Source of the DNA: Mastigamoeba balamuthi
Taxonomy: Eukaryota > Evosea > Mastigamoebida > Mastigamoebidae
Assembly (NCBI GenBank): GCA_902651635.1
Contig: CACRSC010000054.1
Span: 57,831 to 121,830, forward strand
Length of the DNA stretch: 64,000 nucleotides
Direction: 5' to 3'
The notes under the pieces are model-generated. The model ran no database searches. It was not told the origin of the DNA and saw only the letters and a list, made by a program, of their open reading frames with translations. Shown piece by piece: positions 1 to 11,673 of this stretch. Position 1 is the stretch's first letter, and the number at the start of each line of letters is the position of its first letter. A program made the position numbers and the translations under genes.

Positions 1-8
1 ACTCATAA

Positions 9-2229
9 TTGCAGTTAACGAGCTTCCTGATGCATTCTCTGTGGATATTGGGCCTTCTGGCCGCCCTCACGCTTGCGCAGCGTACAGTGACACCGCTCCG
101 TGCGGCATTCGAGCACCCGGGCATCGTTTGGACTCGCAACCAGCTCGAGTTCCTCCGCACCAAAGTCAAAGCAGGAGAGCAGGTGCACTCAGGATTGCCA
201 TACAGCCCTCGCTGCCAACTTCACGGTTTTTACACGCTGTTTCACAGCCCTGGAAGAGCTGGTACGACAGCAAAACCCCAGCGAGGGGCTACACCATGCG
301 CGGCCCGTTCGAGGGTGTGGGCCGCCAGCCAGACCTCCGCCGCACTGAGTACCTCCAGGACATGCTCGCCGTGGGCTCACTCTCGTTCGTCTGGTTCGTC
401 GACAGGGACGCTGTGGCAGCAGGCACGCTCTTCGTGTCCACCCCTCAGTCTTGTGGCTGACAGCTTCGCGTGGACGCACAGAGAAGGCGATCCACATTCT
501 ATCGCGCTGGGCGCAGGTCCACAAGTGGTGGAGTGGAGCAGAGTCCGAGTTCCTCGCTGCTGACTGCGTGGACGGCATCATCGGGGCAGACATCCTGCGG
601 GGCACGTACCCCAACTACACCGCTGAGCGCCACGTCCTCATCGGGGGCTACTTCGCCCGCATGTGGAGGAACTTCACGGCGGTCGGGTACGCCCCCAGGT
701 GCGACGGCCACAGCGTCGGCGCAGGCAGCCACCTGAGGGGTGCCAACCAGGGCGTGCTGCAGCTCCAGGTCGCCATCTCCATGGCCGTCTTCACCGACAA
801 CTTCCTGCTCTTCGACGAGGCCGTCAGCGCCGCCCTCACCGACCCCGTCGGGGGCTTCGGCGACACGCTGCCCAGCGGCCAGGTCGGCGACACGGGCAGG
901 GACAACGGGCACGCGGCCAACCAGTTCGGGTACATGGTCTGGGTCGCCGAGGTCGCCTGGGTCCAGGGCGTCGACCTCTTCTCTGCCTTTGGCAACCGCC
1001 TCCGCGCAGAGTCCGAGTTCTCAGCGCAGCGCCAGCTCCACGGGTTCAACGTCACCGGGGTCCCCGAGGTCCCCTTCGTTGTCTTCGGGTCGAGCTATGC
1101 CATGTGGTCCGTCCTGCCCCCGTTCGACGGCGTCGTGCGGCACCTGGACTACATGAGCACCGCCCACACGCTCTACACCTCCCGCCGGCTCGCGATGCCC
1201 TTCACCAAGATGTTCCTCGACCGCAACCAGTTCGCCTCGGTGCGCCTCATCAACGTGTCCACGCCAGTGGTCGCCCCGAAGACCGCGTTCGTCGAGCCCC
1301 CGGCCCGCCCCGCCAGACTGCAGTCGGACCTCACTTTGGCTGCTCTGGGAACGCTGAGCAAGACCGGCAAGGGCCAGTTCCTGGGAAACGGCAAGTGGCT
1401 CCTGGACTCTGGGGGCATAGATGGAGGCAGCGAGGCGTGCGTGGGCCTGATGTACGCATACAAGAAGTTCGATGGGGATGCAACGTTCGTGGCCCGGGTT
1501 GTCAGCGGAGGGGGCGAAGTGCGTCTGATCGACAGGCTCGAGGCGACGCCAAAGGCCCTCCAGGTCCGCATGTTCCTTTCGCCTACATTCTGGAGCAACT
1601 TCTGGCGCGGTGCGTGTGTGAACCACGAGGCCGCCAGAGAGACGAGCGATAACCTGGGGCTGCCGGCGTGGGCCAAGATCGTCAGGCGTGGCATCTTTGT
1701 CTCGACGTACACATCGTTGAACGGGGTCGACTGGTGCCCGCAGTCGAACCTCGTGCTCAACGACCTCAGCCCCTCGGTGTACATTGGCCTCTCGGTGTTC
1801 AGCGGGCAGGCCACGTTCGACAATGTCGCGTACGGCGGCGCTCAGACGTCGCTCCCGGACGCACCGGCCACTGTCCGTGTCGTCCGCTCGCCTCGCGGGG
1901 CCAACGGGGCAGCCATCACTCTGGCGTGGGACCGCAACGACAAGGCCGTCTACTTCTACGTCTCGCGGGCGGACAACAGCAAAGGGCCATTCACAGTAGT
2001 GGCGCCTCACGTGCTGGCGAACCAGTACACCGACGTGGACGTGAAGGTCAGGAAGACGTACTGGTACAAGGTCCAGTGCGCGGGGTACAGCGGCGATTCG
2101 CCCAACGAGTCGCCTGTCATCCAGGCGACAGCGGCCCTGCCCGGCCTTGTCATGAGCGCTGCCTCCAAGGCGTCCCTGCACTCTGCGGTTCCCCTGCTGG
2201 CTGCCACCATTGGTGCGTTCTGGGTCTGA
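9..2229 (+). CDS. Secreted, GPI-tailed alginate-lyase-like protein (copy A)
   Basis: Three exons by inspection: 9-182, 248-422 and 482-2229, giving 698 residues. Intron 1 (183-247) is GT-AG. Intron 2 (423-481) only keeps frame as a GC-AG intron, and the inverted paralogue at 38.4-40.7 kb has the same structure. The N-terminus carries a signal peptide. Residues about 40-330 resemble the (alpha/alpha) alginate lyase fold, with EKAIHILSRW, a NYTAERH segment and an NGHAANQFGYM stretch in the place of the catalytic Asn-His motif. A beta-rich DUF1349-like domain follows (about 390-560), then a fibronectin-III-like domain (about 565-660). The last 20 residues are hydrophobic after a small-residue site, as in GPI-anchor signals. 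Probable role: cell-surface or secreted depolymerisation of uronic-acid polysaccharide. Family assignment is from motif memory; the substrate is unproven. Confidence 0.75.
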
Positions 2230-2282
2230 TTGTGAGGAACGCGTTGGACCTGTGAGCAGAGAGCCGCAAGGTCAGAAGCAAT

Positions 2283-2290
2283 TGTAAATA
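2283..2290 (+). promoter_or_regulatory. Candidate PUF-binding site in the 3' UTR of the lyase-like gene
   Basis: TGTAAATA lies 53 nt after the stop codon. It matches UGUANAUA, the consensus predicted for the PUF protein encoded at 12.3-15.6 kb in this window. An 8-mer can occur by chance, and no equivalent was seen after the paralogous gene at 38.35 kb. Confidence 0.3.
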
Positions 2291-2635
2291 CCGTGCACGG
2301 GCCGGAAACAAACGGTGGTTCCAGTTGTTGCTTTCAGAGCTGCGGGTGCCAGGAGTGGGCGCATGGCCGAGAGAGGAGTGAGAGGAGAGGACCAGAGCAG
2401 GGGCTGTGCCCGCGCACGGGGCCGACGGTGGGTGTACGGCAATCTGCCGGTGTTGCCCATCGCACGCCGTCTGAGCCCCAGCGCAGGCGTCGGCGGCCAC
2501 AGCCGTCCGCTTGTTAGATAATGCGGGTTACAGCGGGCCGCCTCATACGCAGGCTCCTGCAGTGGTCTCTCTTCTCTCAGCAACGTGTCCTCGCCCTTGT
2601 GCGTGTGTCCGGCGCCTCGCCCCAGAGTGTTGGGG

Positions 2636-3581
2636 CTACGCGTTGAGGGCCATCTGGGCCTTGGCGCGCTGCCTGGCGCGGATGACGCGCCAGGCAGCGG
2701 CGACCTTCTTGTGCAAGTCCGTCCCCCACAACACCGAGACGAGGAGCATCGCGTACCTGCGGGTGTAGAGGCGGGGGACGTCAGGTCTGAGCAGACGGCG
2801 GAGTGGGCTCGTGTGTACCCCGAGTAGGTGAAGATGATGGTGAAGAAGACACCGAGGACGCTCAGACACTTGATCGTGGCAGGCTCACAGCCCGGCCGGT
2901 ACATGCTGCTGTTGGTCCAGATCTTGGCATCCTGGAGGACGTGGCGCAGCGGGTCCAGCAGCACGAGGACCGTCGCCACGAGGGACAGATAGAACGGGCC
3001 GTACTTGGCAAAGTGCTTGCCCTCCCTGAGGAAACACGCAGACAGCCATATCAGCGCCCGAGCGTGTGCAAGGGGAGGAGGTTCTCGTGCCTGTTGCCAC
3101 ACTTGTGGTACAGGACCTGTGCGATGTTGGTCATCACGGCCAGCGTGATGCCAAACGTCAGCGAGTGCGCGAACTCCTTAGAACCCTGCAAACCCCACCA
3201 TAGAGCAACAACGCTTCGTCGTGAGAGGGGGGAAGAGGAGGAGGAGGAGGAGGATGCGAGCGGGGTGGCGGGACGGACGGCAGAAGCAGCCGCGCCGAAG
3301 ATGGCCATGATGAGGACAGGCCAGCATCAGGACCCGACGAGGGCGGGGACCGAGAAGAGGATCGTGAACACGGCGGCTGCGACAGAGCCGCGCGTGCCCG
3401 CGTCCGCCTTCTTCTCCGCCTCAGGCGCCGTGGGGGCAGCACACGCGGCAGCGGGGACAGCGACGACCTCTGCTGCTGCGGTGGTGGTGGGGGCAGGGGC
3501 GGGAGCTGCTGTGCCTGCGCAGGGGTCGAGCAGGGGCTGGCTCTCGCTCTCGGCGGCAGCGGGGAGCGGTGCGCAACGCAT
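2636..3581 (-). CDS. Conserved four-TM membrane protein, function unknown
   Basis: Four exons (3581-3339, 3185-3103, 3025-2819, 2756-2636) join with consistent phases to 217 residues. Introns are 3186-3338, 3026-3102 and 2757-2818. The first donor (GTCGGG) is weak, but the intron removes an in-frame TGA. The N-terminal 65 residues are Ala/Pro-rich and look disordered. Hydrophobic helices follow around VAAAVFTILFSVPAL, LTFGITLAVM, FYLSLVATVLVLLDP and CLSVLGVFFTIIFTYSG. The tail is short and basic. The block KYGPFYL..LDPLRHVLQD, with a later cysteine pair, resembles an unnamed protein family I recall from other protists. No catalytic motif is visible. Topology is clear; function is not. Confidence 0.65.
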
Positions 3582-5082
3582 CGGGCCCCCCTTGACGGGT
3601 CGGCATCAGGACATGGTTGCTGTGGGCTGTGGACTCGACGACGACGAGAACGCTGAGAAATCGAGCGAGACTCCTCTCTGAGCAGAACGAAAAAAACTGC
3701 GTGTGAGTGCGATGACGGACGGCGACAGGGGCTGACAGAGCGGTGTGGGCACTCACCCAAGCGCAGGAGAAATTAAGTGTGTCACAGGAGCGGTTGGAGG
3801 ATACGTGCGAGCTGCGGCGGGATACAGGCGAATTCAGACAGGAACAGGGGGGTGCACACGAACCCCCTATTCCACGTCGGCCCTACGTCAGTGGGCTCGG
3901 GATAACATCACCAAGATTTCTCCGAGGTGTGGAGGTGTGGGAACAGTGTGCTGTGCTCGCTCTGGATATCGGGCGTCTGGTCTGATGATCGGCATGGTCG
4001 AGCGGCTTCTAGTTGGCCGGTCGATACCTCCTCAGGCCCTTCAGGCCAAAGGCAGACATCAAGTGCCCCATCCCACCTCCGAATTTCACTGGAGATAACA
4101 TACAATACACAGTTTCGGAGCGGCACAGGTCCCGAGATCTCACATCAACCACCCAAGAATTCTCAGACAGAACTCCGTGAAGTGTAGGAGGGAGGAAGAT
4201 CAGGAGTTAGAAGCCTAGGTTCTCCGTGAGGGCTCACAGATAGGGTTCGGCACAATACATAGACTTTGGATCCTACTCGGTAGTCTGGCATCGCTCCCCC
4301 TACTCTGACTCAATACATATTGATTATGAGCAATTGATATTCAAATCTTTGAGATAGAGATATCTTCATCACCCAGTCTAAGTGCTACGATGACACACCG
4401 ACTCCCTCAAGGACACAATAAACATTTGGTCATCAATGCGACTTTGATGCATGAAGAAAGTGCTAACTCTTTAGCGATGTTCTTCAGTGCTAATTTTGTG
4501 CTAGATCTGGCACTAGTGGACAGTACATTGCATACAACTCCACGGTTTCCTGCACGTCATCATATGGCTGTTCTGAGTGCAGAACACTGCTCACAGTGTT
4601 TCTACAGCAGCACGGCCTGCTTGTACCTGGCCCTATCAGGAAGGCACTCGGCTGGGTCCCGATAAGCGCTCAGCTGTCGGCGTTGAAGAAAGTTTGCCTG
4701 AGGCAGGCATCGGGTTTGCCTGTGGTTCCTAACTTCCACCCGTTCCCGCAGTAACAGCGAAGAGATACAATTTCGAACAGGAGTTGATAAGCGCATTTTT
4801 GCTGAACGTGTGGCAGAGATAGACGAAATGTACGACGTCCCTCCATCCAGTGGGCCGTAGAAGAGGTGCCGACACTGCTGTCCTGTCTGTCCACCACTGA
4901 TGGCGGGTCTGTTGGCCCGGCGTCCAACTGGCTGGCTTTGTTGAGTTGGGACTGGGTTCCAGAACAGGTTGACGGCTACATTGGGTGTGAGGATGATCGC
5001 GTGGCGTAGATCTTCTTGGCCAAGCGCCAGCTCCCCCTTCCCTGGTGCGTGTCTGTGTGCCTGTGTGTGCATGTGCATCGTT
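3582..5082. other. Gene-poor spacer, partly AT-rich
   Basis: About 1.5 kb between the start of the four-TM gene and the stop of the IP5 2-kinase gene. Short ORFs exist on both strands, but none has protein-like composition or a supporting splice structure. 4200-4560 is visibly more AT-rich than the surrounding genes. I see no RNA gene or clear repeat here. Confidence 0.5.
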
Positions 5083-6610
5083 TTATTCGTGGCATTGGCG
5101 TGTGCTGCCGGTCGAGAGGAAGTGCGAGATGATGGACCTGTCCTGCTCGAGGAACCTCTGCAGCTGGTCCGTCTGGCGCATGTCCACGTCGGCGATAACC
5201 ACGCTGGCCTCGCGGTGTGCCGCCCCTGCGCCCCTCGCCCCGGGCACCGCCACAAAGACCGAGCAGTCCTTGAAGGTCATCGACAGCAGGAACGCCCGCA
5301 CCCTGGCGAGCACGTACCTCGCCTCCTCCTCTGTCTCGATCCTCACCCCCGCCTGCGTCCTGAACGCACTGCGTACAGCCACAGCCAGCCACAGCCACGG
5401 CCACGGGCAGCAAGTGAGTGCGTTTGCCTGCACGCATGGGCACGAGGGGAGCGCAAGTGCGCACTCGGGCCAGTCGGGACGAGGGCATGCCTGCGGCTGG
5501 CTGCCGACGACGTGGGCGACCTCGCGGTCGTCGATGCCGCCCCAGGCGTCCCCGTCGCCGGCGACCTGGGGCCACTGCTCCACGAGGGCGCGCCACGCGG
5601 CGCTGGCGGCCTCTGCGCCCCAGCCGTCGTTGAGCTGCACACGCCTGATGGCCTGCATCACCCCGGCCTCTGCCATGGCGTGCGAGACGTCCTCGACGAC
5701 GCTGGCAAGCGGGTCGCTGCTGTCGCTGCTGCCGCAGGCGCTCTGCACGAGAGCTGCGCCCCCGGGGGCCAGCAGGGCCCGCAGGGACCACGACGGGGGC
5801 GCTGGCTCGGGCGAGGCGCACCGCTCGGGGGGCGGCAGCACGCGGACGCCGTCGACGAAGATGGAGAGGTACGTGCGCGGACACTCGACGAGGAGGCGCA
5901 GCGCACGGGCGGAGCGGACGCGGTCGGAGGAGAAGAGGCCCAGCGGGCAGAAGTCGCTCTGCTCGACGCTCTCGGGCTCCTTGTCCTTGTCCCTGAACAC
6001 CTGCTGCATGCAGAACCTGCACGCCCTCATCCCGGGCTGCAGGTGCCCCCACTTGGGCTGCAGTGCGTGCGCGTGCGTGCTGGCCTGTGAGGTCCGGGGT
6101 TCGATTCCCGCCGGGTGAGATGAACTTTGGTGCACCTTGATCTCGAACATGACGCTGTGCGCCGCGCCGGGGAACAGCGCGAGGTCGCGCATGAGCAGCA
6201 CGGTCGTGGCGCTGTGGTCGACGCGGCTGCCGCGGTGCCTCTTGGCGCGGTGGAGCGCCGCTGTTGGCTCGAACGACTCGAGCAGATTCTCGCTGGCACT
6301 GCGCAGCTCCCCGACCTCCACGCGCTGCGTCCCGGCCGCCGCGGCTGCCACGCGCGACACGAAGTCGTACTGGGCGGCCGCGGTGGGCTCCGGCGCCTTG
6401 CCGGGCCGGATTTTGGCGACGCGGAGCGCAGTGCCTCGCTGGGGGGCGTTGCACGTGAGAAGATACAAATATCGGGGGGATGGGGGGGGAGCAGACCAGC
6501 GAGGGGTGGTGGCCAGCGTAGCTGAGGACGAGGTTGTGCTCGCCCTCGGCTCGGTAGTGCCAGCTCTCGGTTCGCTGGTCCTCGAGCTCAGGAAACCTGT
6601 GGCTAGCCAT
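5083..6610 (-). CDS. IPK1: Inositol pentakisphosphate 2-kinase
   Basis: Cytoplasmic/nuclear kinase that converts Ins(1,3,4,5,6)P5 to InsP6 with ATP. Exons 6610-6497, 6438-6136, 6057-5465 and 5359-5083 join in phase to 428 residues. Family motifs appear in order: YRAEGEHNLVLSY near the N-terminus (nucleotide-binding strand), LRVAKIRP with the conserved lysine, FEIK spliced to PKWGHL and followed by CRFCMQQ (the family signature), and KDCSVFVAV plus VIADVDM near the C-terminus. Length is in the range of plant and animal enzymes. The intron 5360-5464 is a multiple of three, so retention would stay open; its GTGCGC donor and TTCAG acceptor favour splicing. The start follows a short spacer shared with the divergent PB1 gene. 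The TAA stop lies inside an AATAAA hexamer (5082-5087). Confidence 0.88.
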
Positions 6611-6748
6611 GAAACGATGAGATCTGGCGAGGAAAAATATCTAGAGAGAGATTTCCGCAGGAAATCCGTGGATACGTGTGAGAGAATCTTCTCTTGTGAA
6701 TTAATTCGAGAGTTGATTGCGGGAGACAGAACGAAAAGCCTCCGGGAA
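6611..6748. promoter_or_regulatory. Shared divergent promoter of IPK1 and the PB1 gene
   Basis: Only 138 bp separate the two divergent start codons, so any core promoters must overlap. At 6650-6666 there is a perfect inverted repeat, GATTTCC-GCA-GGAAATC, a plausible factor-binding site. No TATA box is evident. Promoter function is inferred from position alone. Confidence 0.5.
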
Positions 6749-8588
6749 ATGAGTGACGCGCCCGTGGTAGTTAAGACCAAGTTCGGCGACGACATACGCC
6801 GCTTCACCTTCGCCAGGGGCTCCTTCGATGGTCTGCCTCCCGTTTTTCTTTGCCTTCTCTTTCCTTTCTCCTCGCATTTTATTCGTTCGGGCTTACTCGC
6901 ACCCGCCTGTTGCGCTGCTCAGCGTTCTGCTCCTACGTCGCGAGCCTGTACCCCGAGAAGCGCCTGGCATTGAGGTATTCGCTTTCCCCTCCCTCTCCCG
7001 TGTGGCGCAGGCATTTCCTGGATTTGTCCGGCAAATATTTAAATTGACCGGGATTTCTGTGAATCCGCGAATCAGCTTACATTTGTCTTGGCGCCCCCCT
7101 TGTCCCCCCGGCCACCGCCAAGCTACGTGGACGACGAGGGCGACGTGGTGCGCATCACGCACTCGGACGAGTTCGACGAGGCCCTGCGCATCGCCCACAC
7201 CCTGAGCCCGCAGATCCTCCGCATCACCATCACGCTCTCGTACGCATCCCCCGTGCAACGTCACGTGACGTAACCCGTGGAATTCTCACCTATTTCCCCA
7301 CTTCCCGCTTCCCCCAACATCAATCGATTGCTGGCCCCGCTCGCTCTCTCTCTCTCTCTCTCTCTCGCTCTGCAGCAACTCGGAGAGCGCGGACCTGGAC
7401 ACGTCGTTCCTGGCCAAGGCCGTGGCGTCGCCCGTGGCGAGCGCGGCGGTGCAGGGGTCGCCGTCGGCGCTGGTGGTGCGGTCGCTGGACGAGATACAGG
7501 AGCGGATCGTGCAGACGATCGAGCAGATGGAGGCCCTCAGCCTCGTCGCCCAGCGCAGCCCCAAGGGCGCCCCGTGCTGCCTCCCCCCGCCGCAGGCCCA
7601 GGCACAGGCCCAGGAGGAGGAGGCGGCGCCGCTGCCCGTGCAGCCGCTGCCCGTCAGCGTCACGTGCGCGCAGCTCAGCCGCGAGATTGCGCAGAAGTGC
7701 GCTGTGATATCGCAGGAGCTCCCCGCCTACACGTCCAAGGTGCCGCTCAGTGGGGGGCATTCCCCGCTCCCTTCCCCCTTCTTTCCTCGTTCTGCTCGGT
7801 GCTGAATTTGGATTTGTGGTGTTGTTGAATTTTTACTTTGGTTTTATTTGGATTTTGGACGCTGGATGCCGCTGGGCCTCTGGATTGGCTTGCATGGTGT
7901 GGGGGTATTTGGCCTTTGTCTCGTGGCAAACACGGTGGGTGAGCTCCTTTGTGGCCCGGCTCTTGGACTGTGGGGCAGTTTGGAGTGGATTCTGGCAGTT
8001 TTCCTGTCAGTGCACGAGAATACAAATGTGGTTCAGCGCCACGTTGTAGCGGGCATCCAGCCAGCGCGTGCCTGTGCTGCCGCGTTTCACTGCACCTGCA
8101 CGCATGCACCGTGTGCCACGGACGAGCCGCGAATCCCGATGACCGAGCTAAATAGTGACGTGTTTGTGTGTGTGTGGCTGTGCTGCGCTCGGCTGGGGGT
8201 TCATCCGCAGCTGTCGTCGGAGATCTCGGAGCAGTGCAGGAGGCTCTCGGAGGAGATGTCCCAGAGGTGCCGCGAGGTCTCGAGCGAGGTCAGCAGCAAC
8301 GAGACCTACAGCAAGACAGCCGCCGCCACACACGCCTCGTGCGTCGCCCTGCACAGCGAGGTCTCGTCGCGGTGCTCGTCCGTCGCCGCCGAGACGCTCG
8401 AGGGCTGGCGGGCGGCAGCGGCGGCACAGGCCGAGGGCGCGGAGGGCTCGGGGGCGGGGGAGCACCAGCAGGAGCTGCAGAAGCTCTCGGGGCAGATAGA
8501 GGCCAAGTGCCGCGGCCTGGCCCAGGAGACGACCAAGATCTGCGCTGACATCAGCCGCGACATCGTCTCCCTCGTCATGCATATCTAA
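6749..8588 (+). CDS. PB1-domain protein with a Ser/Cys-rich helical C-terminus
   Basis: Five exons (6749-6830, 6923-6974, 7123-7239, 7376-7739, 8211-8588) join with matching phases to 330 residues. Residues 1-86 form a PB1 domain: a basic first strand (VKTKFGDDIRRFTF), then YVDDEGDVVRITHSDEFDEAL, the acidic OPCA motif. Having both basic and acidic faces suggests a type I/II PB1 able to form head-to-tail oligomers. After a Pro/Gln/Ala linker, residues about 165-330 carry repeated short helices with spaced Ser, Glu and Cys (SREIAQKC, SSEISEQCRRLSEEM, SGQIEAKCRGL), probably coiled coil. The PB1 module is split by two introns. The last intron (7740-8210) is the longest in the gene and could hide a further exon. 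Probably a signalling or autophagy-type scaffold; the partner is unknown. Confidence 0.75.
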
Positions 8589-9010
8589 AAGATCGCGCCG
8601 ATGACGCAGCACACGCAACATGGGAAGCGGGGGATGTGGATGAGATTCTCAATAGATTCCGAATTCTCCGGCCGAAATCCGGGAGGGGGTGCCCGTGAAA
8701 GTGGAATGCATGGGACCGCGACAATCCTTGCTTGCATTTTTTGGACGGCATCACTGGCATGCTGAACCGAACCAGCAGCGCGCCGTGGGTGGGTGGACAG
8801 TCTCGGCCAGATTCTGATCTCCGGCGGAAATCAGAGTTTGCAGAAGATACCCACCGGTGCAGTGTGGTGGTGGGATTGCCTTTTCACCTCCGCGGCGGCG
8901 GGGACTGTGCGGAGGGGGCGAAATCTGCTCTGTTGCCGTATCGCGCTAAAAAAGAAGAAGTTTAGCACTCAAAAACGAGCAGCCCCCGGCAATCGAGGGC
9001 GGCCCGCGAC
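8589..9010. other. Intergenic spacer
   Basis: 422 bp between two same-strand genes. It contains GATTTCCG-like and TCCGGCGGAAATC-like segments (about 8660-8690 and 8818-8840) similar to the palindrome upstream of IPK1. No gene is seen. Confidence 0.4.
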
Positions 9011-11673
9011 ATGCAGAGGGCCCCCGTCATCGGGGCCGTGCGCAACTCGGTGCGCGCGCCGGTCTCGCAGCAGCAGACGCGCAGCTGCACGCCGCCGCCG
9101 CCGCCCGCGCCCTCGTCGCCCGCGCCGCCCAGCCCCTCGGCCTCGGCCGCGCTGCTGCCCAGCTCGCCGCGCGCGATACGGCCGCCGCCCTGCGCGGCGC
9201 CCCTCTCGCCGCTGGGCCAGTCGCCCAAGGGCATGCTGCTGGCGCAGGCGGGGGCCACGGCGCCGCTCAAGACGACCAACGCCGTCCAGAACCTCCGCGA
9301 CCAGCAGGTCTCCAGCGCTTCCAAGTGCGCCCCACCGCTTCTGGGCGCGCCCGGCGCCCCTCGCCCGCCCCTCGCTGTGCGCCCCTGCCGGCGCGACGGC
9401 CGCTGGCGAGCGCACGAGAAAAAACTCGAACTGGGCTCTGTAAACGCCTGTGCTGTGCTGCTGTACTGCTGTACTGATGGGATGATGCACTGCTGGGTGC
9501 TCTGCGCAGGGAGAGCGTGGAGCTGGCGCTGCTGGAGCTGCTGGCGCTGAACAACCTGACGGTGGACTCGATCATGCAGGGCGAGCCCGAGCTGTTCCCG
9601 ATCCTGTACCAGTTCAAGGAGCACTTTGCCCACCTCTCTCGCCAGCAGCAGCAGCAGCAGACACAGGGGCAGCAGCAGGGACAGACCCAGCAGGGGCAGC
9701 AGCCACAGGCCGGCCAGCAGGGGGCAGAGGCGGCGGTGCTGACGCTGCTGCTGCCGCGGCCCGAGTTCGCTGTGGAGCGCAAGTCGTTCAGGGTGGACAA
9801 CAGGCTGAGCCCCGCGCAGCTGCTGGCGCTGGCGTGCGAGAAGCTGGGCGCGGCGACGCCCCCGCAGGCGTGGGCGCTGTACACGGGCAAGGGCTTCCGG
9901 CTGCACAGCGACGAGCCGCTGCTGTCGTACGGCTTCGGGCTGCTGTTCAAGTCGTGGGAGCTGCACGTGCGCAAGCCCTCGGACGACGCCAAGGCCGCGC
10001 AGGAGCTGCTGACGGGCCTCATGCCCGGGGCGCCCGGGCGCATACTCTGCGAGGGCGAGGCGCTGACGCTGCTGTTCCCGCCGCTGATCAACCAGGTCGG
10101 CCTGCACAAGAAGGTCCTGCGGCTGAGCAGCGCAGACCTGCGCGTGCCGCTCAGCGCGCTGATGGCGCAGGTCTGCGAGCGCATCGGCCTGCAGGGCCCC
10201 GACAGGTTCCGCTTCGCGACGGTCGACGGCGCGCCGCCGCTGGCGCTGGCGCCCGAGCTCTCGCTGGCGCACTACGGGCTCGGCTGGAGGTTCCACAGGT
10301 GGGAGCTCAAGGTCGTCTTCGCGGCCCTCGTGCAGGTGGGCCTCAGCACCAAGGAGTCGATGCGCGAGTTCCCCTGGCTCGACGTGCAGAGCGCCAACCC
10401 AAGTGCGCTCCCCCCTCCCGCACCTCCTGCTGGCCTCGGTTGGCTGACGGCGGCGCCCAGCGCTGGCCGACGCGCTGGTGGTGATACGGTCGATGGAGAA
10501 GAGGCTGTCCGAGAGCGAGGACGCGAGGAAGAGCCTCGCGGAGAAGTCGGCGCGGGCGCACAACAGGATACGGGAGCTCAAGGAGGGCATCGCGCAGATC
10601 TGCGGCGACCAGGAGACGGTGACCGAGCTCAAGCAGCGCATCATGGAGCTGCAGCAGGAGCTCGCCGAGGTCTACGACCGCGAGAGGGAGGTCGCCGAGA
10701 TGTTCGCCTCGTACGAGCACGAGGCGCAGCAGCAGATCGCCTCGTCGGGCGTCCGCCTGAGCGAGCTCACCCGCAAGCTCGAGGAGCTCCGAGAGGAGCA
10801 CGGCGCGGCCCTCGCCCACGTAGGCCTCGCGCTTCCCCCCCTCTCTGCTCAACGCCCGCCACCAGATTGCGGAGCTCGAGAGCAGGCTCTCTGGGGTGGA
10901 CGACAAGGACAAGCAGTCGTCGACGTTGGCGTTCAAGCTGCAGGCCGTTACCAGGCAGGCTGTCGAGCTGAAGCACGAGGTCGAGAAGCTGCGGGCCGAG
11001 CGCGAGGCGAGCCCTGCGGTGCAGGCCTCGGCAGAGGTCTCCGCGCTGAAGCGCCAGCTGGAGGAGAGCGAGCACGGCCACGCCTTCGAGAGCGACGCCC
11101 TGATGGCGCTGATTGAGGAGCAGAAAGAGTGCTGCGCCCGCTCCCTCCTCTCCCCTGTACCTTCCTTCTGGTTGTCTCACGGCAGCCTGCAGGGAGCTCG
11201 GACGCTTGCATGAGCTCGTGGACCACCTTAACGCCGAGAAGGGGATCCTGGAGGCCCGCACGTCCGGGTCCGCGTCAGGGCGGCACTCGCCTGCTGTGCC
11301 GGTCGCAGGAGAGCAGGACCTTCTCACGTTCAGCCCGCCAGGGGGCGTCAGGGGGTCACCTCTGGGCCGCTCGCCGCGGATCGACCTGCACTCCGGCCCC
11401 CCAGGGACGCCGCCGCCGCCCCTCAACACGATGAGCCCGCTGGGAGAGGAGGTCCTGCTCGGGCAGATCAAGAAGCACAAGGAGAGCATGCTGTCGCTGC
11501 AGCCCGAGTGCGCGGGCGCTGCGGAGAGTGCCGCGAGGCCGCGCGAGGGGCAGGGCGGCGACAAGGGCGAGTTCGTGCGCAGGGTCGCGGAGATGATGTA
11601 CCAGTCGCTCGAGAGCAAGGCCCAGAGCGACGTCAAGGACGCCGAGGACCTCGGCACAGACCACCACACTTGA
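9011..11673 (+). CDS. Coiled-coil protein with two ubiquitin-like (RA/FERM-F0-type) folds
   Basis: Five exons (9011-9324, 9510-10402, 10461-10819, 10866-11128, 11193-11673) give 769 residues with all phases matching. Introns are 46-185 nt, with GTGCGC, GTAGGC and GTGCTG donors. The N-terminal 100 residues are Pro/Ser/Ala-rich. A helical segment (ELALLELLALNNLTVDSIM) precedes a Gln-rich stretch. Residues about 180-265 and 285-380 each contain a beta-grasp-like unit: basic first strand, LLALACEKLG or LMAQVCERIG helix, then LSYGFG..WELHV or LAHYGLG..WELKV. These look like tandem RA/FERM-F0 modules. From about 405 to 650 the protein is strongly coiled coil. The C-terminus is Pro/Gly-rich with a final helix. 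Likely a small-GTPase- or cytoskeleton-linked scaffold; I do not recognise a named orthologue. Confidence 0.7.

Noticed and set aside
423-481. Frameshift mutation in the lyase-like gene
   Set aside because: The paralogue has the same frame break at the same place, and a GC-AG intron gives a perfect join (AAEKAIHIL) in both.
1021-2181. Long minus-strand ORF antisense to the lyase-like gene
   Set aside because: A shadow frame; the same antisense frame is open over the inverted paralogue, as expected from GC-rich codon bias.
3309-3326. In-frame TGA in the four-TM gene, possible selenocysteine or readthrough
   Set aside because: An intron 3186-3338 with consistent phase removes it and joins two good membrane segments.
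6095-6118. tRNA-like B-box text (GGTTCGATTCC) on the plus strand
   Set aside because: The T-stem does not pair, no A box or acceptor partner lies upstream, and the segment is inside the IPK1 intron 6058-6135.
8962-10644. 560-codon minus-strand ORF
   Set aside because: It is antisense to the well-supported coiled-coil gene; Arg/Gln/Leu-rich shadow composition caused by high GC.
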